A stretch of 11,232 bases of DNA. Origin: JBHIDQ01 sp046760155 (GTDB lineage: Bacteria > Chloroflexota > Dehalococcoidia > Dehalococcoidales > RBG-16-60-22). Below the pieces are notes generated by a model that ran no database searches, was not told the DNA's origin, and saw nothing but the letters and a program-made list of their open reading frames with translations. Of the stretch, positions 1-7,844 are shown piece after piece. The first letter of the stretch is position 1, and each line of letters begins with the position of its first letter. The position numbers were made by a program, and so were the translations under genes. The DNA is taken from assembly GCA_046760155.1 (NCBI GenBank), contig JBHIDQ010000046.1, positions 1 through 11,232 on the forward strand. The letters run 5' to 3'.

Positions 1-859
1 ATTCTGGCCATTCTCCAGTAAATACTGTCTCTGCTGGCCCAGTCATTGACACTTCTCCAGTGCCATCCCACTCCACCTGTAATGTTCCTCCTAGTAGTTT
101 TATATCAACTTTACTATCAACATGACCGTGAATTTGAGCAGCGACGGCTACCGCACAGGCGCCACTACCACAGGCCAGTGTCTCCCCTACTCCCCGTTCC
201 CAGACACGAACTTCTATTTGTTGTCGGTTCATGATACGGGCGACCTCAAAATTGGTTCGCTTAGGGAAAATGGCCAGGTGCTCCACTTTTGGTCCCAGTT
301 GTGATAGTGGGAAATCAGATACCGGCTGCGGTGAAAAATAAACGGCATGCGGGTTACCCATCGAAACGAGATTGAGGAGCAGGTCTGTCCTATCAACAGT
401 AACCGGATAACTTAACATTGATTTTATGTAAACTATCTTTTCACTACCCTGCTTGAGCACTACTGGAATGTCACCAGCACCAAACTCGGGTTTTCCCATT
501 CCAGCCTGAATACTGGTTAGTCTGCCTTCTCTTTTATTAAGCTTGAGTTTCCTAATGCCAGCTATCGTTTCTACTGATAGCTGATCAGCCTCAGCACTGA
601 CCAGTCCTTTTTCGAAAACGAGTTTCGCCAAGCACATTATTCCATTACCGCAGGCTTCCGCTTCTGAGCCATCGGGGTCGAACATACGCATCCCGAAATC
701 AGCTTTGTCGGAAGGTAAAACCAGTATTAAACCATCACTGCCGATACCAAAATGACGGTCGCACATGGCTATTGCCACTGGCGACCAGTCGCGCCGTGTA
801 TCATTGGTCTCTACCAAGACAAAATCATTTCCTGAGCCCTGCATTTTGGTGAAATTCAT
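1..859 (-). CDS. dapF: Diaminopimelate epimerase DapF (C-terminus cut by window edge)
   Basis: DapF interconverts LL- and meso-diaminopimelate in the cytoplasm, the step that supplies meso-DAP for lysine and, where present, peptidoglycan. Hand translation from the ATG at 857-859 gives 286 uninterrupted codons reaching the left edge. The N-terminus MNFTKMQGSGNDFV is the family signature. The two catalytic cysteines of this cofactor-independent racemase are visible: Cys70 in EACGNGIMC and Cys230 in ETLACGSGACA. MGNPHAV and the late GPA-VF motif are also present, so only a few terminal residues should be missing. One oddity is Met at the position before the second Cys of CGNGxxC, where Arg is usual. 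The start follows a GGGGAG/GAGG purine stretch and lies 28 nt after the miaA stop, so it is the last visible gene of the dxs operon. Confidence 0.96.
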   Translation of the reverse strand, partial: MNFTKMQGSGNDFVLVETNDTRRDWSPVAIAMCDRHFGIGSDGLILVLPSDKADFGMRMFDPDGSEAEACGNGIMCLAKLVFEKGLVSAEADQLSVETIAGIRKLKLNKREGRLTSIQAGMGKPEFGAGDIPVVLKQGSEKIVYIKSMLSYPVTVDRTDLLLNLVSMGNPHAVYFSPQPVSDFPLSQLGPKVEHLAIFPKRTNFEVARIMNRQQIEVRVWERGVGETLACGSGACAVAVAAQIHGHVDSKVDIKLLGGTLQVEWDGTGEVSMTGPAETVFTGEWPE

Positions 860-887
860 CACTACCTCGCTCCCCTTTTTCAACCTA

Positions 888-1844
888 TCAAGCCACCTGC
901 TTTAAAAGACACCTTGCCTCGCCCGGTTCATTCTCCAAAAATTTAGTTAGTGTCGCTTCAATCTCTGAATCTGCCCGAGTTTTAATGTCAAACCAGTGTA
1001 TTCTATCATCCCTCAAGCGGAACCAAGCATACTGGTGCCGAACAAAGCGATGGGTTTCATTTTTTATTTGCTGTATCGCTACGGCCAAGGCCAATTCACT
1101 TTTCAGAAACATCCCGATTTGCTTGTAGCCAATACTAGACATAGCTGGTAGATTAAAATCATACCCCATATTGACCAATTTTTCCACCTCGGCGACTAGT
1201 CCCTGCTTTATCATCTCATCAACCCTTAAATCGATTCGGCGATATAGCTCTGCCCTATCGGTAGTTAGACCGATGATTAAGATATTAAAGGGAGGTGCCT
1301 TCTTACCCTGAAGCTGAGAAAAGGCAGCTCCTGTTTGGCGATGCACCTCAAGAGCTCTTATTATGCGACGTACGTTGCGAGGGTCAATTTTCTGCGCTGT
1401 GGCGGGCTCAGCTTTCTTCAGCTCCTGATAAAGTTCATCAGCCCCCTTGATAGCCGCTCTCTTCTCCAAACGTTTTCTAAATTCAAGGTCAGGTGGTACC
1501 GGGGGTATTTTCCAGCCTTCCAATACCGCCCAGACATACAGTCCGCTACCACCAACCAATAAGGGTAATCTCTGACGTTGTTGAATGTCACTGATAATCT
1601 GATAAGTCAGTGCCTGATATTGAGCCAAACTAAAACTCTCGTCAGGATTAACGATACTAATCAAATGGTGAGGAACGAGAGATAGTTCTTTCGGGCCAGG
1701 TTTGGCAGTACCGATATCCATGTGCCGATAAACCTGTCGACTATCCGCATTCACTATCTCACCAGGAAAAGTCTGAGCTAAATGAAGCGCCAATCGACTT
1801 TTGCCGATACCAGTCGGACCAACAATAGCTACCAGATGGTTCAT
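888..1844 (-). CDS. miaA: tRNA dimethylallyltransferase MiaA
   Basis: MiaA transfers the dimethylallyl group of DMAPP to N6 of A37 in tRNAs that read codons starting with U, the first step toward ms2i6A. The 318-residue protein has the P-loop GPTGIGKS (residues 9-16), the catalytic region NADSRQVYR (32-40, Asp34), VGGSGLY (97-103), RNVRRIIRALEV (156-167), SSIGYKQ (236-242) and the C-terminal HRFVRHQYAWFR (265-276). Length and motif order are normal for a bacterial MiaA. Its ATG overlaps the tpiA stop as ATGA (1841-1844) and no good Shine-Dalgarno precedes it, so translational coupling to tpiA is likely. It shares a transcript with dxs, which opens the pathway that makes its substrate DMAPP. 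Confidence 0.97.
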   Translation of the reverse strand: MNHLVAIVGPTGIGKSRLALHLAQTFPGEIVNADSRQVYRHMDIGTAKPGPKELSLVPHHLISIVNPDESFSLAQYQALTYQIISDIQQRQRLPLLVGGSGLYVWAVLEGWKIPPVPPDLEFRKRLEKRAAIKGADELYQELKKAEPATAQKIDPRNVRRIIRALEVHRQTGAAFSQLQGKKAPPFNILIIGLTTDRAELYRRIDLRVDEMIKQGLVAEVEKLVNMGYDFNLPAMSSIGYKQIGMFLKSELALAVAIQQIKNETHRFVRHQYAWFRLRDDRIHWFDIKTRADSEIEATLTKFLENEPGEARCLLKQVA

Positions 1845-2605
1845 TTTCTAGGTTTAATCACCGCGGTTTGAGTGACGATACTCAGGAACTCGGTGGCTTT
1901 CAGACTAGCCCCACCGACAAGAGCCCCATCAATCTCAGGTTGCTGCATAAACTCAGCAGCATTGGCAGCGGTCACACTGCCGCCATATAAAATACGTATC
2001 TCCTGGGCAATCTTATCATCATATAATTGGGCGATATTGCGGCGGATAAAAGCAATCGTCTCATTTGCCTGCTCACCGGTAGCTGCCTTACCAGTGCCAA
2101 TCGCCCAGACTGGCTCATAGGCAATAAGCAAACCATTAAGGTCGTCTATACCCGCCAATGCTGACTTTAACTGCTCAGCCACTACCTCTTCAGTCTTACC
2201 GGCCTCATTTTCTTCTAGTTTTTCCCCGATGCATAAAATAGGTTTTAAACTTACTTTCAATGCCGCGGCAACCTTTTGGTTAATCATCTCTCCTGTCTCG
2301 TTAAAGTACTGTCTTCGTTCTGAGTGCCCGATAATAACGAATTCACACAGGTCAGCAATCATTAAAGGTGAAATCTCACCAGTATAGGCACCCTTTTCGG
2401 CAAAATACAGGTTCTGCGCCCCCAATTTTATGGAGCTCTTTTTAACTATCTCTCTTATTGGAGCTAAAGAAACAAACGGCGGACAAATTACTTTGTCGAC
2501 CTTGCTTATCTTATCTAGCTCTTTGCGCATTGTCTTAACCAAATCTATAGCCTCACCAACGGTCGTATTCATTTTCCAGTTACCGGCAATCATTGGTACC
2601 CGCAT
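1841..2605 (-). CDS. tpiA: Triosephosphate isomerase TpiA
   Basis: TpiA interconverts dihydroxyacetone phosphate and glyceraldehyde-3-phosphate. The 254-residue protein has the usual single TIM-barrel length. Visible active-site elements are Asn9 and Lys11 in GNWKMN, His94 in IGHSERR, Glu164 in AYEPVWAIGTG, the mobile loop around 165-175, and the phosphate-binding YGGSV (207-211) and GALVGGASL (227-235). The ATG at 2603-2605 has a clear AGGAG (2612-2616) six bases upstream. It sits 53 nt after the apgM stop and overlaps miaA by four bases. Its product glyceraldehyde-3-phosphate is a substrate of Dxs, encoded at the head of the same unit. Confidence 0.98.
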   Translation of the reverse strand: MRVPMIAGNWKMNTTVGEAIDLVKTMRKELDKISKVDKVICPPFVSLAPIREIVKKSSIKLGAQNLYFAEKGAYTGEISPLMIADLCEFVIIGHSERRQYFNETGEMINQKVAAALKVSLKPILCIGEKLEENEAGKTEEVVAEQLKSALAGIDDLNGLLIAYEPVWAIGTGKAATGEQANETIAFIRRNIAQLYDDKIAQEIRILYGGSVTAANAAEFMQQPEIDGALVGGASLKATEFLSIVTQTAVIKPRK

Positions 2606-2658
2606 TTTGTTCTCCTATCGAGTTATTAATCTAAGAGAGGTGTTTCTTCACTATTCTC

Positions 2659-3876
2659 TTACGCGCCAAATTTAGTCAACTTCAGCGCATTAGCCATCGC
2701 CAGGGGCATAATTTGTGTCGCTGGGAATCTTCCTAAGCCACCAGTAGCGCAAGCCGGTTCGGAGAATTCACTTACTCGGTCGGGACGGCACCACTTAGAA
2801 GACAGAAGAATGGGCACGGGATGCCAGCTATGCCCTTTAAGTATAGCTGGCGTTGAGTGATCACCCGCCACCACAATAACATCTGGTTCCAGCCTCATTA
2901 GCTCAGGTAAATTGCGGTCAATTTGCTCGAAGATTTTGACTCGGCGGTCAAAATCCCCGTCTTCACCGGCGTTATCGGCGGGCTTGATATGCACGAAGAA
3001 AAAGTCATAATCAGCGTAGTGTTGCTTTAGTGTCGTAAATTCATCTTCAATAGTTGTTCCGGTGGGCAGAACCTCCATGCCGACTAATTTAGCCAGTCCT
3101 CGGTACATGGGATAGCTGGCAATAGCGGCTGACTTCAATTTGTAAATCTCACTCATGGTGGGTATTTGAGGGCACTGGGAGAAACCTCGTAGCAGAACCA
3201 TATTGGCGGGATAATGTTCTGCCAAGGTCACCTTCGCTTGAGCGATAAATTCATTGGCCACGCTGGCCAATTTTTTGGCTTCTGGGTTTAAGGCGACAAC
3301 GGATTTCGGGGCTATCCCTATCCGCAGAGGGTCGGAGTCGCTTACTTCAAGAGCTAGACCATCACCACGAAATACAGCGACAAAACGATGTTCTCTCACC
3401 GGACTGACAAAAATCCTAACCTCATCGATTAAGCGCCCGTCCAGCAATTGGCACAACTCGATGCATTTTTCGTTCGGGACACGTCCTGCCCGGCGGTCAG
3501 TCACCAAGCCCTTTTCATCAATGGTACAGAAGTTACCACGGGTGGCAATATCTCTTGATTGCAGATCAAAATCGATACCGACAGCCTCCAGAACTCCCCG
3601 ACCGATGATACAACTGACTGGGTCGTAACCAAATAGTGCCAGGTGACCCGGGGCACTCCCTGGGGTTATTCCCGGGGCAACCGGGTCGGCAAGACCACAG
3701 ATACCTTTCGCTGCCAATTGGTCAAGATTCGGGGTATTGGCTGTCTCCAGTTCTGTTTTCCCAGTCCTGGGATTGGGCAGTCCGCCTAACCCGTCAATGA
3801 CCAGTAACACAATTTTAGATGGCGAGGATATGGCAATTTCCTTGATTATATCCAGACTGACGGTACCGTTTGGCAA
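2659..3876 (-). CDS. apgM: Archaeal-type cofactor-independent phosphoglycerate mutase
   Basis: This enzyme interconverts 3- and 2-phosphoglycerate without 2,3-bisphosphoglycerate. It belongs to the ApgM branch of the alkaline-phosphatase-like metalloenzyme superfamily, not to the longer GpmI branch. Of 405 residues, Asp28 in VIDGLGG is a metal ligand, Ser74 in TPGSAPGHL is the expected phosphorylated serine, and HIKPADNAGEDGDF (296-309), VVAGDHSTP (335-343) and HSWHPVP (349-355) carry the remaining metal and phosphate ligands. The start is a TTG, chosen because a perfect AGGAGG lies five bases upstream. The nearby ATG at 3896-3898 is in another frame. The gap to the pgk stop is 26 nt. Pgk makes the substrate, so gene order follows the pathway. 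Confidence 0.95.
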   Translation of the reverse strand: MPNGTVSLDIIKEIAISSPSKIVLLVIDGLGGLPNPRTGKTELETANTPNLDQLAAKGICGLADPVAPGITPGSAPGHLALFGYDPVSCIIGRGVLEAVGIDFDLQSRDIATRGNFCTIDEKGLVTDRRAGRVPNEKCIELCQLLDGRLIDEVRIFVSPVREHRFVAVFRGDGLALEVSDSDPLRIGIAPKSVVALNPEAKKLASVANEFIAQAKVTLAEHYPANMVLLRGFSQCPQIPTMSEIYKLKSAAIASYPMYRGLAKLVGMEVLPTGTTIEDEFTTLKQHYADYDFFFVHIKPADNAGEDGDFDRRVKIFEQIDRNLPELMRLEPDVIVVAGDHSTPAILKGHSWHPVPILLSSKWCRPDRVSEFSEPACATGGLGRFPATQIMPLAMANALKLTKFGA

Positions 3877-3881
3877 CTCTT

Positions 3882-3887
3882 CCTCCT
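3882..3887 (-). promoter_or_regulatory. Strong Shine-Dalgarno AGGAGG that fixes the TTG start of apgM
   Basis: On the minus strand the sequence reads TAGAGGAGGAAGAGTTG. AGGAGG is a perfect anti-SD match placed five bases before TTG, and no in-frame ATG or GTG competes nearby. The strong site probably offsets the weak start codon. Confidence 0.75.
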
Positions 3888-3902
3888 CTAATGGCCATCA
3901 AA

Positions 3903-5096
3903 TTATGAAGTTTTGTCCGATAATGCTTCTACACCGGGTAATTTTTCACCGCTCAAAAATTCGAGAGAAGCACCGCCACCGGTGGAGACAAAGGACATCT
4001 TATCTGCTAGCCCCATTTCATTGACTGCTTCAGCGGTGGAGCCTCCACCAATAATCGTTGTTGCCTTAAGATTGGCTAAAAGTCTGGCTAGTTCTTGTGT
4101 CCCCTGAGCAAACTGGGGTATCTCAAAGATGCCTACTGGTCCATTCCAGAAGATAGTCTGGCAGTTTTGCAACTTCTGGCTGAAGTTGCTAATCGTCTGC
4201 GGGCCCATATCAACAATCCTTTTCTCTGTGGCTATCTTTTCGACGGGTACAACCTCGATTTTAGCTTCCTCGTTGAGTTCATCGGCAACAACAACATCAA
4301 CTGGCAAGAATAATTGTACCCTGCTTTTATTGGCTTTTTCCATTAATCTGGCCGTGGTATCCAGCATTTCCGTCTCAACTAACGCTAGGCCTACTTCATA
4401 GGACTTAGCTTTCAAAAAAGTAGCCGCCATCCCACCACCGATGAGAAGAAAGTCTACCTTACCCATAATGTTTTCCAGCATGCTAACCTTATCACTTATC
4501 TTAGCGCCACCGAGGAGTGAGGCAAAGGGACGCGCTGGATTCTGCAAAATATTACTCAGGTTTTCAATTTCCTTTTCCAGTAGAAAGCCAGCTGCTGCCG
4601 GAAGATAATTAGCGATGCCAGATATTGACGCATGAGCCCGATGGGCAGCACCAAAAGCATCATTAACAAAGACATCACCCAAGCGGGCTAGAGCTTGCGC
4701 AAAGGAGGCGTCACCGGCTTCCTCTTCGGCATGAAAGCGGAGATTTTCCAAGAGCAGGACATCGCCACTCTTCAAATTTGCCACTAACTTTTCCACTTCT
4801 GGACCAATACAATCCGGGGCCATGGCCACTGATTGTCCCAGGAGCTGTGACAGACGCCGGGCAACAACCGCCAGTCGTAACCCATCGACTACTATCCCCT
4901 TAGGTCGGCCGAGATGAGACATAAGGATAACTTTTGCTCCCTGTTCGGTAAGATATTTAATTGTCGGCAGAGAGGCTAGGATGCGATTGTCATCGGTTAT
5001 TTCCCCGGTCTTTTCATTCAAAGGAACATTTAAATCAACCCGGAGCAGAACCCTTTTGCCACTAACTGCTATGTCTCTAACCGTCATCTTATCCAT
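3903..5096 (-). CDS. pgk: Phosphoglycerate kinase
   Basis: Pgk transfers the acyl phosphate of 1,3-bisphosphoglycerate to ADP, giving 3-phosphoglycerate and ATP. From the ATG at 5094-5096 the protein has 397 residues, the usual bacterial length. Motifs are RVDLNVPL (19-26), SHLGRP (60-65), ENLRFHAEEEAGD (117-129), FVNDAFGAAHRAHAS (143-157), GGAKISDK (196-203), NGPVGIFE (318-325) and GGGSTAEA with STGGGASLEF (350-380), which cover the substrate and nucleotide sites of both lobes. The frame is open to a TTG 36 bases further upstream, but GGAG seven bases before this ATG and the normal protein length favour the shorter form. ATG at 5085-5087 is a less likely alternative. It lies between dxs (74 nt upstream) and apgM. 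Confidence 0.97.
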   Translation of the reverse strand: MDKMTVRDIAVSGKRVLLRVDLNVPLNEKTGEITDDNRILASLPTIKYLTEQGAKVILMSHLGRPKGIVVDGLRLAVVARRLSQLLGQSVAMAPDCIGPEVEKLVANLKSGDVLLLENLRFHAEEEAGDASFAQALARLGDVFVNDAFGAAHRAHASISGIANYLPAAAGFLLEKEIENLSNILQNPARPFASLLGGAKISDKVSMLENIMGKVDFLLIGGGMAATFLKAKSYEVGLALVETEMLDTTARLMEKANKSRVQLFLPVDVVVADELNEEAKIEVVPVEKIATEKRIVDMGPQTISNFSQKLQNCQTIFWNGPVGIFEIPQFAQGTQELARLLANLKATTIIGGGSTAEAVNEMGLADKMSFVSTGGGASLEFLSGEKLPGVEALSDKTS

Positions 5097-5124
5097 TTCC
5101 CCACTCCAGAGCATAGATAAACTG

Positions 5125-5152
5125 AAAAACAAAAAATATCAGACGCTGTCAG
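5125..5152 (-). terminator. Possible leaky terminator or attenuator between dxs and pgk
   Basis: On the minus strand a short imperfect stem (CTGAC-AGC-GTCTG with one T-T mismatch, 5140-5152) is followed by six T, a G, then five T (5125-5136). The stem is too weak for an efficient intrinsic terminator. It could cause partial termination, lowering distal expression relative to dxs, or mean nothing. Confidence 0.25.
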
Positions 5153-5170
5153 TAGGAGTGAATTTTATCG

Positions 5171-7078
5171 TTAGGGAACAGTCCCTACCTTACCTTTAAC
5201 CTCTAATAAGGAACTGGACTTGTGACTAGGAAATAAACTTAGAACCTTTTGGACTATTCCTTTGGCATCTAGTCCGTACTTAGTACGCAGGGTAACTTGG
5301 GTCCCCTGTTCAACAAACTCATCAGGGATACCGATGCTTTTTACCTGTAGGTCACCAATGCCCGAATCCTGAAGAAACTTGGTGACGCTGCTGCCGAAAC
5401 CACCGCTTAGGGTATTTTCCTCAGCAGTAACCATGCGTTTAATACCACGGGAAAGATCTATTATCAGTGCTGAGTCAAGTGGCTTGGCAAAACGAGCATT
5501 AACCACGGTAGCTTCAATCTTTTTTGAAGCCAACTCCTGGGCGGCCTCAAGGGCAGGAGCCACCATAGCACCTATGGCTAAGATAGCTACATCCTTCCCC
5601 TGTCTGACTATTTCCCATTTCCCTATCGGAATTTCCCGTAGCGCTTCATCCAATTCTACTCCTACCCCGGCACCGCGGGGATACCGTACTGCCATAGGTT
5701 GCACTGATTTCACTGCAGTATAAAGTAAGTGCTGAAGCTCGTTTTCATCCTTGGGGGCCGATACAATTAGATTAGGAATTAGTGTCAGGTAAGAGAGGTC
5801 AAACGTTCCCTGATGGGTTTTACCATCATCACCAACGATACCGCCTCGGTCAATAGCAAAAACAATGGGTAGACCCTGAAGGCAAACATCATGGATAATC
5901 TGGTCAAAAGCACGCTGCAGAAAGGTGGAGTAGATAGCAACAATGGGAATGAAACCTTGAGTCGCCAATCCGGCAGCAAAAGTAACCGCGTGCTGTTCAC
6001 AGATGCCGACATCAAACACGCGTTTCGGAAACTCGGCCTCGACAATACTCAGGCAGTTCCCTTCTGGCATCGCTGGGGTAATCGTTACCAATTTGGGGTT
6101 CTCGCGAGTCAATCGGAGCACCGTCTGCGCAAATACCTCACTGTAAGTTGGTATCTCTTTGGTGCTGACCTGCTTTGCTGGCACGCCATGAAAATAGACC
6201 GCGTTGCTCTCCGCAGGACGATGGCCTTTGCCCTTAGTTGTTATAACATGAACAAAGGTTGGCTTGAGACGATAATCTCTGGCTTGAATGAGCGCCGTTT
6301 CCAGGTCAGTGATATTATGCCCGTCAATAGGTCCAATATAAGTAAAGCCAAGTTCTTCCCAGACCATGGTGGGCATAAGCAACCCCTTGAATCTACCTTT
6401 AGCCTGCTGACTTACCTGCCATAGCTTATCACCTAGTGGCAGCGCGGTAAGTATCCGTTTACTTTCTTCCTTGGCCAGGTGATAGCGGTGGTTAAACCGC
6501 ATTTTATTAAGTAATTTAGCTAGGCTGCCAACAGTAGGAGAAATTGACATCCCATTATCGTTTAGAACTACAACCAGTCTGGAGCCAAGATTTCCTGCTT
6601 GGTTAAGCGCCTCAAGAGCCATCCCACCAGTGATAGCACCATCGCCAATAACCGCTACCACTTGGTAGTCATCGCCACAAAGGTCACGAGCAATCGCCAT
6701 ACCGAGAGCTGCCGAAACTGAGGTACTGGCGTGACCAGTTCCAAACGGGTCATGTGGACTCTCATCAGGACTGGTAAAACCGGATAAACCGCCGTATTGA
6801 CGCAGCGAGGCAAAGCGCTGCTTCCGACCAGTAAGCAGTTTATGAATATAGCTTTGATGTCCTACATCCCAGATAATCTTATCTCGCGGGCTGTCAAATA
6901 CCCGATGCAAAGCTATAGTAAGCTCAACGACACCCAAATTAGAGGCTAAATGACCACCGGTGGTAGTTATCGTGGCCACTAATATCTGTCTGAGCTCTGC
7001 CGCTAGTTGCTCAAGCTCTTGTGGGGTTAATCCCTTCAAATCAGCGGGACTATTTATTCCGTCTAACAACTTTGGCAT
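5171..7078 (-). CDS. dxs: 1-deoxy-D-xylulose-5-phosphate synthase Dxs
   Basis: Dxs condenses pyruvate with glyceraldehyde-3-phosphate using thiamine diphosphate, the first committed step of the MEP isoprenoid pathway. The 635 residues show the expected order: N-terminal GGHLASNLGVVELTIALH (41-58, His43), DVGHQSYIHKLL (71-82), the ThDP/Mg motif GDGAITGGMALEALN (145-159) with NDNG (173-176), YIGPIDGH (247-254), the pyrimidine-domain GICEQHAVTFAAG (358-370, catalytic Glu361), and RGGIVGDDGKTHQG (411-424) with substrate-binding Arg411 and His422. A transketolase C-terminal domain follows. The ATG at 7078 fits the family N-terminus, though its Shine-Dalgarno is weak (GAG only). The final residues GKVGTVP look like an add-on encoded by a palindrome that also contains the stop codon. 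It is the first gene of the six-gene unit, 32 nt after the predicted transcription start. Confidence 0.98.
   Translation of the reverse strand: MPKLLDGINSPADLKGLTPQELEQLAAELRQILVATITTTGGHLASNLGVVELTIALHRVFDSPRDKIIWDVGHQSYIHKLLTGRKQRFASLRQYGGLSGFTSPDESPHDPFGTGHASTSVSAALGMAIARDLCGDDYQVVAVIGDGAITGGMALEALNQAGNLGSRLVVVLNDNGMSISPTVGSLAKLLNKMRFNHRYHLAKEESKRILTALPLGDKLWQVSQQAKGRFKGLLMPTMVWEELGFTYIGPIDGHNITDLETALIQARDYRLKPTFVHVITTKGKGHRPAESNAVYFHGVPAKQVSTKEIPTYSEVFAQTVLRLTRENPKLVTITPAMPEGNCLSIVEAEFPKRVFDVGICEQHAVTFAAGLATQGFIPIVAIYSTFLQRAFDQIIHDVCLQGLPIVFAIDRGGIVGDDGKTHQGTFDLSYLTLIPNLIVSAPKDENELQHLLYTAVKSVQPMAVRYPRGAGVGVELDEALREIPIGKWEIVRQGKDVAILAIGAMVAPALEAAQELASKKIEATVVNARFAKPLDSALIIDLSRGIKRMVTAEENTLSGGFGSSVTKFLQDSGIGDLQVKSIGIPDEFVEQGTQVTLRTKYGLDAKGIVQKVLSLFPSHKSSSLLEVKGKVGTVP
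5172..5187. repeat. Perfect palindrome over the dxs stop codon
   Basis: TAGGGA-ACAG-TCCCTA is a perfect six-base inverted repeat with a four-base loop. It overlaps the dxs TAA (5171-5173) and encodes the tail VGTVP. No T-run follows on the minus strand, so it is not a classical intrinsic terminator. It could be a small dispersed palindromic repeat or a 3'-end RNA hairpin. No second copy was seen in this window. Confidence 0.6.
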
Positions 7079-7117
7079 TATCAGTTTCTCATATCGTGAA
7101 AGAGCTACTTAATCTCA

Positions 7118-7146
7118 ATACTAGCAATGTAGTTAAACGATGTCAA
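7118..7146 (-). promoter_or_regulatory. Sigma70-type promoter of the dxs operon
   Basis: On the minus strand a perfect -35 TTGACA (7141-7146) is followed by a 17-nt spacer ending in TGC and then TAGTAT (7118-7123), an extended -10. Transcription should start near 7111, giving a leader of about 32 nt before the dxs ATG. This is the best promoter match in the window, and the next five genes show no clear promoter of their own. Confidence 0.8.
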
Positions 7147-7157
7147 GGTAAACCCTC

Positions 7158-7187
7158 TTGACGCTGGGAGTGTCCTTTTGCTACACT
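7158..7187 (+). promoter_or_regulatory. Candidate promoter of the DedA gene
   Basis: TTGACG (7158-7163), an 18-nt spacer ending in TGC, and TACACT (7182-7187) form an extended -10 promoter of the same design as the dxs and tRNA promoters. The predicted start falls at about 7194, exactly on an in-frame GTG. If the upstream TTG at 7158 were the true start codon, this match would be fortuitous. Confidence 0.45.
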
Positions 7188-7193
7188 GCCGAA

Positions 7194-7826
7194 GTGCTAT
7201 CCATAGAACATCAGTTACTAGAGTTCATAAGTTATACCTACAGTCTGATCCAATGGCCAGGAGTAGTGTTACTTATGGCGGTAGAGAGTGCCTGTATTCC
7301 TTTACCCAGTGAGATAATCATGCCCCTTGCCGGCTGGATGCTGATAAAAAAACAGTCTCTAGCCGTTACTTATACACTCGCAGCTGGTGCCTATGGGGCG
7401 CTGGGGAATACTATTGGCTCGGCTATCGCCTACGGTGTTGGTATGTGGGGTGGCCGCCCCTTTTTGGAAAAATATGGCAAATATATTCTTATTTCGCGAC
7501 ATGACCTTGATCTAGCTGACCGTTGGTTTGACAGAAGCGGCAGTTGGTCAATCTTTACTTCTCGTTTGTTACCAGTGGTGCGCACTTTTATTAGTCTTCC
7601 TGCCGGGATTGCCAGAATGCATTTCGTTAAGTTCTTAGTCTATACCTTCCTTGGTTCTTTCGTTTGGAGTATTGGACTGGCCTACGGAGGTTATCGACTG
7701 GGTGAGCACTGGGAGCAAATACGAACGATTATGCGTCCTTTTGACCCGTTAGTTTTCGCCTTTATCATTGCCTTGGTTGCCCTTTATATTTATCGACACA
7801 TAAAACACACCAAGACGAAAAACTAG
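7194..7826 (+). CDS. DedA-family (SNARE-associated/VTT domain) membrane protein
   Basis: DedA proteins are inner-membrane proteins. Several are proton-dependent transporters or lipid-carrier flippases (for example undecaprenyl-phosphate recycling), but the substrate cannot be assigned here. Numbered from GTG 7194 (210 residues), the family motif ESACIPLPSE lies at 31-40, followed by a hydrophobic re-entrant segment. A glycine-rich helix follows (about 65-88), then the conserved SRLLPVVRTFISLPAG (123-138) with the two arginines Arg124 and Arg130. Two further hydrophobic stretches (about 145-165 and 186-200) precede a basic tail. The frame is also open from TTG 7158 (222 residues), preceded by AAGG. 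I prefer GTG 7194 because it gives the usual N-terminal length and matches the predicted transcription start, but it has no Shine-Dalgarno. The gene diverges from dxs across 115 nt. Confidence 0.9.
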   Translation: MLSIEHQLLEFISYTYSLIQWPGVVLLMAVESACIPLPSEIIMPLAGWMLIKKQSLAVTYTLAAGAYGALGNTIGSAIAYGVGMWGGRPFLEKYGKYILISRHDLDLADRWFDRSGSWSIFTSRLLPVVRTFISLPAGIARMHFVKFLVYTFLGSFVWSIGLAYGGYRLGEHWEQIRTIMRPFDPLVFAFIIALVALYIYRHIKHTKTKN

Positions 7827-7844
7827 AACGGCAAAGACTCATCC

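Noticed and set aside
3254..3628. 124-codon plus-strand open frame
   Set aside because: Antisense shadow of the intact apgM gene, with low-complexity Ser/Arg/Pro-rich translation.
5097..5132. Longer pgk start at a TTG, adding 12 residues
   Set aside because: The ATG at 5096 has a well-placed GGAG and gives the normal Pgk length. The extra residues have no family counterpart.
5891..6424. 177-codon plus-strand open frame
   Set aside because: It lies wholly antisense to dxs, whose coding sequence is intact with all catalytic motifs. The translation shows no recognisable domain.
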